Assembly (NCBI RefSeq): GCF_032854445.1
Contig: NC_088304.1
Location: forward strand, 28,587,732 to 28,651,731
Source: Liolophura sinensis
Lineage: Eukaryota > Mollusca > Polyplacophora > Chitonida > Chitonidae
Length of the DNA stretch: 64,000 nucleotides
Direction: 5' to 3'
Of this stretch, positions 10,626-21,952 are shown in pieces. Position 1 is the first letter of the stretch, and every line of letters begins with the position of its first letter. Below the pieces are notes generated by a model. That model saw nothing but the letters and a program-made list of their open reading frames with translations. It was not told where the DNA came from and ran no database searches. The position numbers were made by a program, and so were the translations under genes.

Positions 10626-11616
10626 AAAGAATTCTGTCAGTGTAGTGAGCATAAATGCTTGAACAAACCCTTGCACGGGTTAAGCGGAACTAAATACAAT
10701 TATGGGGCATATCTCATTAGATCCATGATGCCTGGGCATTTGTGTCGATTTCATGTCATTGTTTATGAAATGTGATAAAAATACATTTGGAGTAATTCTA
10801 GACCATGACGAATTTTGCGCCGAACTCAAAAATGTTATGACGTTTAATTTGCAGGTAACATCCGTGGATATTTCTACCCAATCTTGCTTATGCAACGGTG
10901 TTAACAGCGTGTATTTTACTACCACATAAGCATTTAGTGAACACATGACGTAGGCATATTGGATGTGACCATACATTTGTCAGCTAATATGTTGTCGCTC
11001 GCTTCGCAAGTCAATCGAACTGCCGAATTTTGAACAGAACAATAATTTGGTTATCACTGTGGTCAAATACAGTGTAGAGATTTTCCGATAGAGAGTTTCA
11101 GAACTCTCTCTTAATATCGCGATGCGTCTTGTACGTGAAATTTGACCAAGACGATCAATAAATAAATAAATAAACTACATCGTTCATGCTGTATTTGTGT
11201 CGCGTAAGAGTATGGTGTTAAACATCGATCAAGAAAATAAATAAGTAAATAAATAAAAAAATTAACAAATAAAAAGATAAATAGATACATACATACATAC
11301 ACAAATCCATAAATCATAATAGATGCCGGATTAATTTCATTCCTTTTGTCAGGGCCTCAAGCATCAAAGCACTCTAGCCCACAAAGTGTCAAGAGAAATT
11401 GGATAAAAGTCTTTCTTAAAAATCGGGTTTTATTCAAGTTCTTGTCACCGGCGTAAATTCGTTACATTGATTTGTATAGTTAACGAAACTTTTCGAGGTC
11501 AGTCCAGTCCTTGGCACAGCAGACTACTTTGAAGTTGAGACTATGCATGGCTTACATCTAAGACAATTTCATTATCACGAGGCCTGAACCCTCTTTATTG
11601 TCGTTACCGTTGTTAG
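10626..11616. other. Unassigned DNA with (AAAT)n tracts
   Basis: Contains AATAAATAAATAAATAAA at 11155-11173 and 11240-11265 around GTGTTAAACATCGATCAAG, resembling the tail of SINE family 1. A 22-base remnant of repeat A (GGAGTAATTCTAGACCATGACG) lies at about 10790-10811. No gene seen. Confidence 0.45.
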
Positions 11617-11840
11617 ACCACATGGTGTGTTCGTTCAGTTTCCAGGGTTTGCTGATCCAAGGTGATCACCTATTCAGAAAGAGAGCTTATGGCGCTACAG
11701 CGTGTTACCGCCTGCACTCTTGTCAGGTATTCAACTGCAACACCCAAACTAGCCAATGTCGAGGATTTACAGGCACTGAAAACAAACTGAAAGGCGTGAA
11801 TAATTCAGCATGGTACGCATGGGAAATCGTTATGATTTAA
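11617..11840 (+). CDS. PAN/Apple-like terminal exon
   Basis: An acceptor (pyrimidine-rich CTCTTTATTGTCGTTACCG then TGTTAG, AG at 11615-11616) opens a 73-codon reading frame ending at TAA 11838-11840. The exon begins in phase 1 (the previous exon supplies one base). The peptide has ACYRLHSCQVFNCNTQTSQC followed by RGFTGTENKLKGVNNSAWYAWEI. The Cys spacing with FN and a closing Trp-rich strand resembles small PAN/Apple modules of secreted lophotrochozoan proteins. The exon at 52911-53149 has the same plan. No signal-peptide exon or donor was found upstream in the window, so the gene is incomplete as seen. Domain call is by pattern, not by search. Confidence 0.5.
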
Positions 11841-12704
11841 AACTATAAACAATGCCCGTTCTATGATTTTTAAGGCTAGTAATTTATTTGAGTTACCATT
11901 ATATTGTTTGGTGTTACTTGTGGCTAAAGTCTGACAGACAATTAATCTAATGTGCGTGTATTCATTTATATAGAGTGGGCATAACATTATTTATACTTAT
12001 GGCTGTGCTACCGTGATGGAATCGTTGGTGACGTCTCCAACAAGGGAAATCCTTACAGCTGTAGGCTACACGTGAAAAAGTTTCTCAGTTACATGCAAAT
12101 AGCGAATGGGTGAGTCAGAGTTCTCTGGATTTCTTCACATGCGTCTGGGACGTGTGAGTGAAAATTTACAATACATGCAAGTCAGGTATGCATTGTGCAT
12201 TTAGTTGAAGGGGAATAACCCTCGCAAGTATGTACTCTAGGCAGAAGTCCAAGAAAACAAACTTTCACCTCACGTACGTGTAAGGCGTTATTTGATGTAC
12301 TCAGGCCACGTAACAATAATTATTGTTGATCTTTATACGTTTATAAATGATTATGGCTTATCGATATACAGTAGCAAGAACATTTTTAATATAGGAGGCA
12401 GTAAATGGTTTTCGACATGATAACATCCAAAATAAAACAAAATAGACCGAAAAGTTTTAAACCATTTAAACAGAACAAACTCCTTAAGTTAAACCTCGAA
12501 AACCACTATACTGATAGAATACATATACAAGTTATGAAAGAACTTTTATTATATGATATAGGACAACGGCCTTCAACTAGTTAATGACAGCACTGGCAGC
12601 AATGCTGTCAAAACTTACACATGAATACAATTATTTACGTTTAAACTATGCCCATGAAAACGATGGCTGTAATTAAATTAGCGAAGAAAGCTCTACCGTA
12701 ACCA
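11841..12704. other. Unassigned intergenic DNA
   Basis: No recognisable feature. Confidence 0.4.
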
Positions 12705-12985
12705 CCGGCCCGGATAGCACAGTTGGTAAAGCGTCCGCTTCGGTAGTGGTAGATCCAGGATCACACCAAAGACTTTAAAAGAGGAAGTTGTAACTTCCTC
12801 GCTTGGCGTTCAGCATTCAGCTTGGCGTACTTGCCTTCGGTAAGTCGTCTCAGTGAAACAGCACTAGATAAAACAGCGGTGGAAAGCCGTCCTGCTACAC
12901 GGAAACGTATTATATCCTAAGGATTCCTTCGTCGTCATATGACTGAAAAATTGTTGACTTAGACGTTAAACCCCAAGCCATTGAA
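12705..12985 (+). mobile_element. tRNA-derived SINE (family 2), plus strand
   Basis: Head CGGCCCGGATAGCACAGTTGG (A-box like) and GGTAGATCCAGGATC (degenerate B-box); body with GTCGTCTCAGTGAAACAGC and CGTCGTCATATGACTGAAAAATTGTTG; end GACGTTAAACCCCAAGCC. The same end occurs inverted at 62870 and 63610. A tandem-like duplication (GCTTGGCGTTCAGC / AGCTTGGCGTAC) lies inside at 12800-12830. Confidence 0.8.
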
Positions 12986-13029
12986 GCGTAGATGGCTCTC
13001 CACTTAACCCTATAATCACGACGATAGGA

Positions 13030-13380
13030 CGAAAATTATGGCAACATTATGCGATATATCGCGCCATGTCGACCAAAATAGGGTGACCTACCGCGTTATT
13101 TTTAGCATGTCGACATGTTTTTTTGACCAGTTGACTTATTAAAGTCTTCAAAAATTTTATGTCGATTTCATAAATTAAGTCGACTTGACGTGATAATACA
13201 GCGTCAAATCGACATAATGCTTGTCGACTTGACACATTAAAACGTGAACACTTCTTCGAAGTCTTCCAAAAATTTTAAGCCGGCTTAATGTATGTCGATT
13301 TCAATTTCGTCGACTTTTCGATGTCCATTTGCTTTATTAAAGAGACATGTGAACTTGCGTTATGTCGATTTCACCATTTA
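13030..13380. repeat. TCGAC-motif repeat
   Basis: Repeated ATGTCGATTTCA, AAGTCGACTTGAC, CATGTCGACATG and TTAAGTCGACTT units, many near-palindromic, interleaved with TCTTCAAAAATTTTA / TCTTCCAAAAATTTTA (13142 and 13262), so there is also a direct repeat of about 120 bp. Non-coding; probably a diverged MITE or satellite relic. Confidence 0.6.
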
Positions 13381-13589
13381 ACCCAGTCATGTACGTTTCA
13401 TTATCTCCTATACAGCAGCACCCATGCCTGGCAACCTGTGTTAAACCTCCACTCACCCGTTTCCGCAGAAGGAAAATTGATATGCATCAGCTTTGTTGAT
13501 GTTTAATTCTCTGTTTTGTGCCCATTCACTAAGATTCATTTTATGAATACACAACTACATTGTTTCAAAGCACATTTCTGTTCAATCAT

Positions 13590-14095
13590 TTATCTGTCAT
13601 CACTCAGTCACATCATCCTTTAGTGTGTCACGCAACCACAGAACCAATCAAACAGTCACACCGTCACTCGCTCAGACCATCACTCAGTCAATCCTTACCT
13701 CATCACTCAATCACACCGTCATTCAGGTAAGCATTCAGTCAATCATTAAATCAATCACACCATGAGTCAGTCACGACATCACTCAGTCAATCTCTTACCC
13801 GATCACTTAATCACACCAAAATTTAGTCAATCACACCATCGTTGAATCACAACATCACTCAGTCACAGCATCATCCAGCCAATCATTCAGGCAATCATCG
13901 AGTCAATCACACATTCATTTAGGCTGTCATTCAGTCAATCACACCATCACCCTGTCAGGCGATTACTCAGTCAACCTTCATCCGATAACTCAATTACACC
14001 ATCATTCAGTGAATCGATAAGTCAATCACACCATCACTCAGTCAATTTCTTAACCAACCACTTAATTACATTATCACTGAATCAATCACACCATG
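13590..14095. repeat. CACTCAGTCA / AATCACACCAT short tandem array
   Basis: Roughly 500 bp of diverged units such as CACTCAGTCAATCACACCAT, period near 20 and strongly strand-biased. SINE family 2 ends in a (CACT)n-like tail (the copy at 62830 reads GTGAGTGAGTGAGTCAGTGG), a plausible seed. Confidence 0.75.
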
Positions 14096-14169
14096 CAGTA
14101 TCAAACGGCCTAACGTTTAATCCAGGAAGGGAGACAACTCTGCTACCTTGGAACATACACCAACTTTTA

Positions 14170-16000
14170 AAAATTCACATAAAATCGCCCGTTTCACTCA
14201 GGTCAATGACCTTGAAGTATATGATGGCCTTGTGCCCTGAAAGTTGATCCGTGACCTCTAGGTTGACCTTTGACCAATGACCTACTTCTTGGACACTCCA
14301 TTCAAAATGCACCCTTCCAAAATAAAACTAAAGGTCAGTGTTCAAAGGTCAAGGTCAAGATCAACTTTGAACTCTTTGCTTTTATAACTACATGAGCTTG
14401 ACCTTTTCCCGACGTCTGATTTTCAAGCTCAAACCACACAACTTTGATTTCGAAGATCAAGGTCAAGGTCAAATTCAACCTCTGATTCGAAAACGTAGAA
14501 TTGGTGCACCCCATTCTTGGTCGTCTGAGCCCAAGTTTTACGCCCAATTCAAAATGGCCCTTAAACCCCCGGCATCCGCCTTTTGACACGTAATGCCCCT
14601 ATGACCTTGAAGTTGACCGGTTAATTTTGTTTTTATCTGTGCCCTATGACCTACCTCTTTAGATAGTGCATTCCGAATTCGCTGTCCAAGAACTAGGTTA
14701 AAAGTCAGAGGTCAAAATGTCAAGGTCAGAGGTTTTTTTTTATTTCTCCGATTAAGCTCAAACTTTGAAGCAAGGGGTAATCAAAGTTGTAGATCAAGAA
14801 TCAAATTTGACCTTGACCTCGATCTTGACCTCCAAAATGGCAATCAAATATTTGATCCCCAATTTAGAAAAAAATTTTAAAATCCATGGTTGACCTATGA
14901 CCTTGACCTTTTGATACGTGATGGAAATTGACCTTTCATTGACCTTGCAGTTGGCCTTTGACAATAACTTTAATCAATAACCTGTATCTTTGTTTTTTCA
15001 TTTAGTGGATTCGGAATGCGCTATCTAGAAAATAAAACATGAGACGAGAGGTCAAAATCTGGTAATAGCCATTGGGCTATTGTACGTTTCAAAGCCATTG
15101 GGGCATCAGTTATTAAAAACTCAAGGTCATAGGTTCAGCAAGGATGTTTTTATAAAATATTCAAAGTTTTTGATCGCCATTTTGGAGGCCAAGGTCGAGA
15201 TCAAGGTCAAATCTGACCTTAGATTCTTCATTTGCGACCTCGATTACCCCTGGTATTAAAGTTTGAAGACAATTGAGGAAAGAAAGTTTCCCGGCCATTT
15301 TCAGGCCTAAAGCATAAACATAAGGCTATAAGATAGGCCAGTGTTAATAGATAGGGTTCTAACCTCGAGAATGTGATTGGGGGCTTATATTCTTTATCTG
15401 TGAACCCGAGACCTTGAGACTTGTCCTCTAAGTATTTTCGAGGTTAAGAATTACGAACCCGAGGTCACCTTTGAACTCAACCTCGATCTTGACCTCCAAA
15501 ATGACGATCTAACATTTGATCCCCATTCTACAGCTTAAAAAAACATCCATGGTTGTCCTCTGACCTTGATCTTTTGATATGTGATGCCCCAATGACCTTG
15601 CAGTTCGCCTTTGACAATGACTTTAATCAATAACCTGTATCTTTTTTTTCAGTTAGTGGATTTGGAATGCGCTATCTAGAAAAAAAAAATGAGACGAGAG
15701 GTCAAAATCTACGTAATAAATCAACTTCAAAGCCATTAGGGCATCAGTTATCAAAAGCTCAAGAGATCACTGATCAAAACAATCGGTCAACATGAAGGTC
15801 ATGGGAGCCTTACGTGTCAGGGGTCAACGGTTTTTTTTTGACAAAATTTTCAAAGTGGGTAATTAATATTTAAACGCCATTTTGGAGGTTAAGATCGAGG
15901 TCAAGGTCAACTCTGTCCTCGGATTCGTGATCCCCGATCTCGATGACCCTGTATGGCAAGCTTTTTTGGTTGATCTTGACCTTGATCTTTGAAATCAACA
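14170..16000. repeat. AGGTCA/TGACCT-dense diverged tandem region
   Basis: More than thirty AGGTCA or TGACCT hexamers are visible, many as TCAAGGTCA or paired AGGTCAAGGTCA. On a larger scale the block repeats: 14830-15130 and 15480-15770 share ATTTGATCCCCA, CTTTAATCAATAACCTGTATCTTT, GGAATGCGCTATCTAGAAAA and ATGAGACGAGAGGTCAAAATCT, with weaker copies near 14200 and 14580. Open frames within (14335-14589) are by-products. Whether the hexamers have any nuclear-receptor function is not shown by sequence; see findings. Confidence 0.75.
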
Positions 16001-16082
16001 TGTTTCAAGGCTTGTGTCTGAAACTGAACATGAGACACCTGGCAAAAACTGGTAGCTAGGGTTTAAATCCAGAATTAACCCT

Positions 16083-17345
16083 GTGATAAGAGCACCGGAA
16101 GATCATTTGCACGAGCATGTGCCTTTAACCCACCAGTAGTTGACCAGTTCCTTGACAATCTAGCATCGGTCGTTGGACAAATTTAAGCTGGAAGCAAAAT
16201 ACATCTACAATGTTGATGAATCAGAAAAAAACAAGTGGGAGCCATCACGATCACTAGAGGAGAACTGGTCACAGTGACCTATGCAATTATCGCACCTGGC
16301 AACATTGTCTCGCCAATGTTAATTTTCCCTCAAGTCAACTACCGTGATCACTTTATTCGGGGTGCACCATCAGGTTCCATAGGTTTTTAACAAAGTTTAA
16401 TAAATAAATATTGATCTCTTTGAGATTATCTTGACCATATCATCCGAATTACTCGACCCTCGCTTGACAACAGAACACTCCTTCTCATGGACAACCATGA
16501 ATCACGTGTCATTCAAAGCGGTCGACAAAGCCAGGGAAAATGGAACCATAATTCTGATCATACCACCTCATACCAGTCACCGCTGGCAACCATGAGATAA
16601 AGCAGTATGTGGACCATTCAAGTCTGCCTACAAGAAAGCGGCTGACGGATGACTAAGATCGTATCCCGGGCAAATGCTTAACGTCTGTGAAATTCCCGCT
16701 TTGGTGAACGAGGCTCACATGACGGCAGTGATATTTCCATTTGACACGAATATTTTTGCAGAAGAGGACTTTGCAGGGGCGTTGCCAACCAATCAGCCAC
16801 GTCGCACTGATATAGAGCTACTCAATAGCAGGGCCTTCCCCAGCAATCACCACTATAGTCGGCTATATCTTCCACAATAAAACAGTCAACAATTACCCAG
16901 TGCAATAATGCATGACGAAGGAATGTCAATGCGTCAGGCATCATAGCAAAATTCCACAACAGCATTCCATGCTTCACCAGAACAACCATTGCCATTGCCT
17001 TTTGCAGCAATCCAATTACCATCAGAACAGATACTAAACACATATGTTTCACCTGAGAACAAGAAAACGACGCTTGGAAAGGTCAGTAAGAAATCCCTAT
17101 TTGGCGGTGCAAACAAGTCAGTGAATATTCAGTCTGAAGACTGTGAAACGACAGAATCAGATTTTTCGATTGAAGAATCACACAGTGAGTTTGTTGAATT
17201 TGACAATTCGGAAATTGTTTAAGGTGACTTTGTTGTCATAAAAGCTCCTGAAAATCGTGGGTAGTGAATTACGTCGCTCGGGTAGATGTGTTAAATGGTA
17301 GTGACGAATACGAAGGCGTTTTTCTGAGCAAAGTGAGTGTTACAA
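16083..17345 (+). pseudogene. Dead pogo/Tigger-type DDE transposase
   Basis: Translated in shifting frames it gives SFARACAFNPPVVDQFLDNL, then IYNVDE (first acidic residue, codon 16215-16217), VTYAIIAPGNIVSPMLIFP, YRDHFIRGAPSGSIG, LLLMDNHES (second acidic residue, 16490-16492), IPPHTSHRWQP.DKAV (third acidic residue, 16596-16598), YKKAADG, CEIPALVNEAHMTAV, FAEEDFAGALPTNQP, and a C-terminal GDFVVIKAPENRG-NYVARVDVLNG tail. This order is that of pogo/Tigger (DDE_1) transposases. The N-terminal helix-turn-helix/CENP-B DNA-binding part is missing. There are at least three frameshifts and stops (for example TGA at 16593-16595), and an AT-rich insertion near 16388-16425. No terminal inverted repeats were found. 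Confidence 0.85.
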
Positions 17346-17588
17346 AATTGTTGCACTACATGTATTTCCCATTAGGGATTTTAATTACCTCACCAGATTT
17401 CTCATAAGAGTAAGTCAAAAGTGGTTAAGCGTTTCTCTGCTTCTCAGAGAAATCCACATACCGATGACTGCCTATTTACATCGTATTTCAACTACAACCT
17501 CATGCACTTGTAAACGTGTTGCTTTAAAGCCATAGCTCGTGTTATTTCGTGTCTGCTACCTCCTTGGTACGCAGTGGAGAGAAACACA

Positions 17589-17886
17589 TTAGCCGAGTGA
17601 TTTATCTGTTTGATTGGTGTTTTACGCCGTACTCAAGAATATTTCATTTATCCGACGATGGCCAATATCATGTGGGAAGAAATCATGGTGGGAAGAAACC
17701 CACGACCATATGCAAGCTGCTGCAAACCCTTCTCACGTACAGCATCTTGTGATGAATACGAATGTATTCATCGGCAGCTTGTGATGAATACGAATGCGAC
17801 TACATTAGTGAGAATACTCTTGGGTCATTGCGCCGTGCTGGTGTGCTAACCACCTCGGCCACAGAGGACCACCGTTAACCGAGTGA
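17589..17886 (-). mobile_element. SINE family 1, minus strand, with target-site duplication
   Basis: GTTTGATTGGTGTTTTACGCCGTACTCAAG at the 3' end and CTAACCACCTCGGCC at the tRNA-like end. Flanks TTAGCCGAGTGA (17589-17600) and TTAACCGAGTGA (17875-17886) form a 12-bp duplication with one mismatch. Internally it carries a small duplication (GTGATGAATACGAATG twice near 17748-17795). Confidence 0.85.
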
Positions 17887-18125
17887 GTCATCAACGGTAC
17901 TTTTCCATATCTGATTTGGATGCAAGTTTATTTAGACAGGAAAACGCATGTTTACTCGCCCTCGAGGACTTTTGCAAAAACTAAGAGGACAATGTATCTA
18001 GGCTACTTAGTCTGTCAGTGATAAAAAGTCGCGACTTAATTTTTTGGTCACAGTGTAACATGAAATGGAACCTGTGTCAGTAGAGTGTAGTAGGTCCAAA
18101 TACATTTTAAGACTCCAGCTTTTAT

Positions 18126-18346
18126 CAGCACGGCACAATGACCCAGAAGCCTCCCACCAATGCGGCGACTATGAGTTCAAGTACAGCTCATGCTCGCTTC
18201 TTCTCCGGTCGTACGTGGGAAGGTCTGCAGTAATCGGCGTATGCTCGTGGGTTTTCCGGTTTTCTCTCACCATGTTGCTGGCTGCCGTCGTATAGTGAAA
18301 CATTGTCGTGTACGTCGTAAAGCACAATCAAATAAATAAGTAAATT
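18126..18346 (+). mobile_element. SINE family 1, plus strand, 5'-truncated
   Basis: Starts within the head at CAGCACGGCACAATGACCCAG, keeps GAGTTCAAGTACAGCTC (B-box) and ends CACAATCAAATAAATAAGTAAAT. It lies about 240 bp from the inverted copy at 17589-17886. Confidence 0.8.
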
Positions 18347-18521
18347 TATCAGCAAGAGAGTTCATCCTTATCTTGATTTATTTTCCTCCGTCAGGTTTGC
18401 TGAGTGGAAGGTGACAGCTCACTCCATGTGCCTGGTCTTACTCTGGTTGACGAGAGAACAGGGTTTCTGTCCCGGTTGGGGATAGCGATTCAACAGGTGA
18501 ATCATTTATTCGCACAACTGT

Positions 18522-18648
18522 GGGCTGTTTCTCAAATAGGTCGTAACGCTACATCTACCTAACCACCATGGCGTCGCATACTGACGGCATACGCCGCTTT
18601 GGTATTTGTGACCGACGTAACGTTACAACCGCTTTGAGAAACAGGCCC
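18522..18648. mobile_element. Small foldback MITE
   Basis: Inverted termini: GGGCTGTTTCTCAAATAGGT at the left; the inverse of the right end reads GGGCCTGTTTCTCAAAGCGG, both followed by TCGTAAC / TTGTAAC and CTAC / GTTAC. About 32-bp arms enclose about 63 bp (GGCGTCGCATACTGACGGC). Total 127 bp and no coding capacity. Confidence 0.75.
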
Positions 18649-18878
18649 CCGACTGAGTGTGAATTGAGTGCGTCATAACCATTTTCCTAAAAGACCCTGG
18701 TAAAGATGTTCAAACCATTTAAACTGCGGTAACTGAACACACTGAGCGACGAATGTTGAATGTAGACATTGTGTATTTTATTTTAATTAATCATGTATTT
18801 TTATGGTTTAAGTTTAATTAATCCTTTATTTTCACGGTTTGAATATATGACAGTCCTGTCACAGACTTCCTGCCTGCA

Positions 18879-18951
18879 ATGGCTGTTACCTTTCTTCTGC
18901 TCGTCATGCTCGCCGAGTGCAAAACCGAGGCCTTGTGCTAGTTCATCTTCC
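18879..18951 (+). pseudogene. Possible signal-peptide first exon (broken)
   Basis: ATG at 18879 opens MAVTFLLLVMLAECKTEALC, a textbook secretory signal, then an in-frame TAG at 18939-18941. A good donor (TTCCG then GTAAGA) follows at 18952. ATG to donor is 73 bases, i.e. phase 1, the usual phase for signal-peptide exons of modular secreted proteins. The stop means the exon is dead or the splice model is wrong. No partner exon was identified. Confidence 0.3.
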
Positions 18952-19089
18952 GGTAAGAACAACCTAACTGTCGCTCTGAACTGAAACAAACCGTGACATG
19001 GTCCTAACTCTCAGAGGTCATTAGCTACTGCATAAACCTTACTGTTAGCTGACACCAGCATTAACGAAATATAATATAAAAGACGACAG

Positions 19090-19370
19090 CGACAACAATG
19101 TGTAATTGTTGACAAATGGTCAAACCTAACCGATAAAATACGGCTTCCTGTCAGCTGACCTCAGTTATAGGTTTTTTTCTGAGCGTTTCACAAATGCTAA
19201 AATAATACCAAATTAGGCTAGTCTAGCACCATGGCGTAGACAGCGTTGGTTAAAAATGGAATGATGTTCAATGCAATTTGTCAGACGTTACTGGACTAAT
19301 ATTACTCGAAATGCTGTGTTTCAATCAGATTTAATAAGCAATAACATGTAAAAACAATGCAAGGCCTTGG
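19090..19370 (+). repeat. Dispersed repeat A, copy 5
   Basis: GACAAATGGTCAAACC, AAAATACGGCTTCCTGTCA, CACCATGGCGTAGACAG, GTCAGACGTTACTGGAC, TTACTCGAAATGCTGTG, ending AAAACAATGCAAGGCC. More diverged than copies 2 and 3. Confidence 0.7.
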
Positions 19371-19980
19371 GGATTCTTAGTCCAGGTAGGAACTATGAAG
19401 ACTACTACATGGAGAGTAAAGCAAATGCTACCACAAACGTGAATGTGTCACTTGGCAAATGGCCAAAGGAATCAAACTGAAGCTATTATGTCTAACAGTA
19501 TAACAATTTTGCAACTCTCATACTGTCTTTGCTGCTCTTCTTTTACTCTCTGCTCCTGTATTTTATATTTATACCGATAGGTGTAATATTTTTGAAATTT
19601 TGAATCTTTCAGTCTCTAGCCCTCAGCCACCATTGATAGACTGGCGACACTGCATCTTAATTTCCCTTGGTCTATAGTTTTCCTGTTAGGCGTCGGCTTT
19701 GCTCTAGTCAGAGCCAGTAAGGAAAGACAATTACACCAGTTGTGTCTGCTTCTACCATATAATATTCAACATCTCCACATTGTTGAAGAGAAGTCAGTTT
19801 CCATAATCGTGTTCCATGAAATATGTAAAATTTTGGCCAGGGTTATGGTGCGAGCAAACCGGAATACGAAAAAAATTACAAGGCCAATTCCCGAAACGAC
19901 GTATAACACAAGCCCCAAAAGAACTAAGAATGTATGTTCGTACCATGCTAGAATATCAGTTGTCGATAACAAAATATATA
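19371..19980. other. Unassigned intergenic DNA
   Basis: Overlapping open frames on both strands (19740-20043) show no recognised domain. No gene called. Confidence 0.4.
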
Positions 19981-19984
19981 TCTG

Positions 19985-20060
19985 AGTTGCGCTTTGATTG
20001 CAAGTGTTATATATATATATATATATCCAATGTGGCGATCTAATTCAACACGATTCAGTT
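19985..20060 (-). repeat. RT-element 3' UTR fragment with (AT)n expansion
   Basis: GAGTTGCGCTTTGATTGCAAGTGTT then (AT)n at 20010-20027, then CCAATGTGGCGATCTAATTC. Other copies read GCAACTGTTCATATATCCAACGTGG at this point, so the microsatellite grew from the CATATATCC of the element. Confidence 0.7.
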
Positions 20061-20890
20061 CATTCTCTTGCACACACGTAAACATGTGTCAAGAGAACGG
20101 GAAGACATCACATTTCAGAACACAAAACCCCCAACTTGCCAAACTGTGGGAGAGGGTTGGAGTGACTAGGGGATAGAAGAGTTAATGTTTTCTACAAAAT
20201 TGCTCTTCGGCTTCAAACCACATTTACACATTACCATATTAATTACCTAGAAAAATGGAAAAGGCATTCTGCAGAAATCAAATGAAACAACTTTGCAGAT
20301 GTGAATGTTAATTCATGTATAGATTCAATACCTATGCAAATTCCTTTCTGCGTATACATTCATTGCTTCATGTCTAGTATTCCTTGTACTGTCATAGCAT
20401 AAATAACATGGAAATTAAACGTCCTGGACTTCGTTATTGTAGTATTAAGTTGATATGGTTTGACCACTTAAGGTGATGCCATTTGAGCACGTCAGGTTTT
20501 GTTATTATTTATGATTTTAGTTGAATATGTCATTGATGGAAGAATTTGTTGCCTAAGGCGGGATTTTCATCTGCATACCATTGCTAAACCCTGGCTAAAA
20601 GTGCTCCATACAGACGAGTATATTTTCAACAAATCAATATCATATTCACTCAGGGCGTGAGTTCGTGATCAGTATGATATTTGTCACCTCCTCACAAGTT
20701 TTTATTATATAAGGTTTAACACGTGTGTTTATGTATTAATGCGCTAATCGATAAATCAACAGTATTAAGATATTATGTGGTTGATCACACTACATTGTCA
20801 TGTACTTAACGTCATGGACATAAAACAAATTTGTAAAAAGAGTTTAATATTTGATTTGTGTGGAGTTTACGCTTTAGCCGCAATTTTTGT
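20061..20890. other. Unassigned intergenic DNA
   Basis: AT-rich, with short frames only; nothing recognised. Confidence 0.4.
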
Positions 20891-20990
20891 CATTTATTTA
20901 ATTGCCGTTTTTACGCCGAACGCAAGAATGTTTCACTTTTACGACCACAGACAGAACAATGCATGGTGAGAGGAAACTGAGCAGCCCCAA
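20891..20990 (-). mobile_element. SINE family 1 3' fragment
   Basis: TTTATTTAATTGCCGTTTTTACGCCGAACGCAAGAATGTTTCAC followed by GGTGAGAGGAAACTGAGCAG: the 3' third of the SINE, 5'-truncated at about 20990. Confidence 0.7.
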
Positions 20991-21952
20991 AAGAGGTGTT
21001 GATCACAGTGTTGTTATTCTACAAACACTTCATTTGCAGCAATCGGGATTTTCGCGAAAATAACAAAGTAGTATGATATAAATACAACGAATTACTTCGT
21101 TTAAACAAATACATATTAAAGGGGTGTCTTGTCTCAGTGAACGGACTATCACGTAAGAATAATGGAGTACTCAAGCAATGACCGACAATCCAGTGGTCAG
21201 TGAATTGTTCACTCAGTTCTTTTGAGTTGTTCACAGAACGACGCACTCAGTAGCCTGGCCATCATTCCGTCGTGTGTAAAAAGGTCCTTTTTAGTGTAAA
21301 ATGTTAAGGCTGCAAAATTGGCCATACGGGCGCTGTCGGTCGGGTTTTGTCCCCAAGGACCGTGACGTCTGAACAAAAAATCCACACATAACCCGACAAA
21401 ATCACTACATAATACAGATAATAGAAAAGTCTTACTCCATATAGAGTAAAACCAGAACAACAAGTGCAGATACACACAGTAAAAATTTCAAAGCTTAATA
21501 AGATTACAAATATTTTCTTACAAAGTGCTGTGCCTAAGTCTTGGTAGCATTGTGTGGGTAGTTGTCCGAGGATTGCTTCAAAGAACGAAGTTTGTGTGAC
21601 ACTGATACTAGGTGCCTCAGGGTTTACTTCTTGTCTCAGGCAATATTACCATGTTTCAATTTCTCGTCATCTTCAAGATGTAACAGCCAATCGAATTTTC
21701 GTTCTGCTTGGAAAAAATGTCGATAAGAAGTCTTGCTTTCATCCAAAGTGACTTTTGGCTGTAGCATTCGTGGCTCGCCACCACTCTACTGTACGCAAAA
21801 AAACCAATGTGTCAATTTTAACAAAGTCTGTTGTATGAGCGATGCTAGAATATATTCTGTTATTGTAGCACCATATTCTGTCATATTCAACATACTCTTC
21901 TATTAGTGTAATTTAATTAATATGTTGAACTGACAGAATTTATGTGTTATAT
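20991..21952. other. Unassigned intergenic DNA
   Basis: Short frames (21019-21246, 21209-21475, 21554-21751) lack domains and splice signals. Nothing called. Confidence 0.4.

Noticed and set aside
14335-14589. Paired open frames on both strands in the AGGTCA field
   Set aside because: Made of repeated hexamers; no domain.
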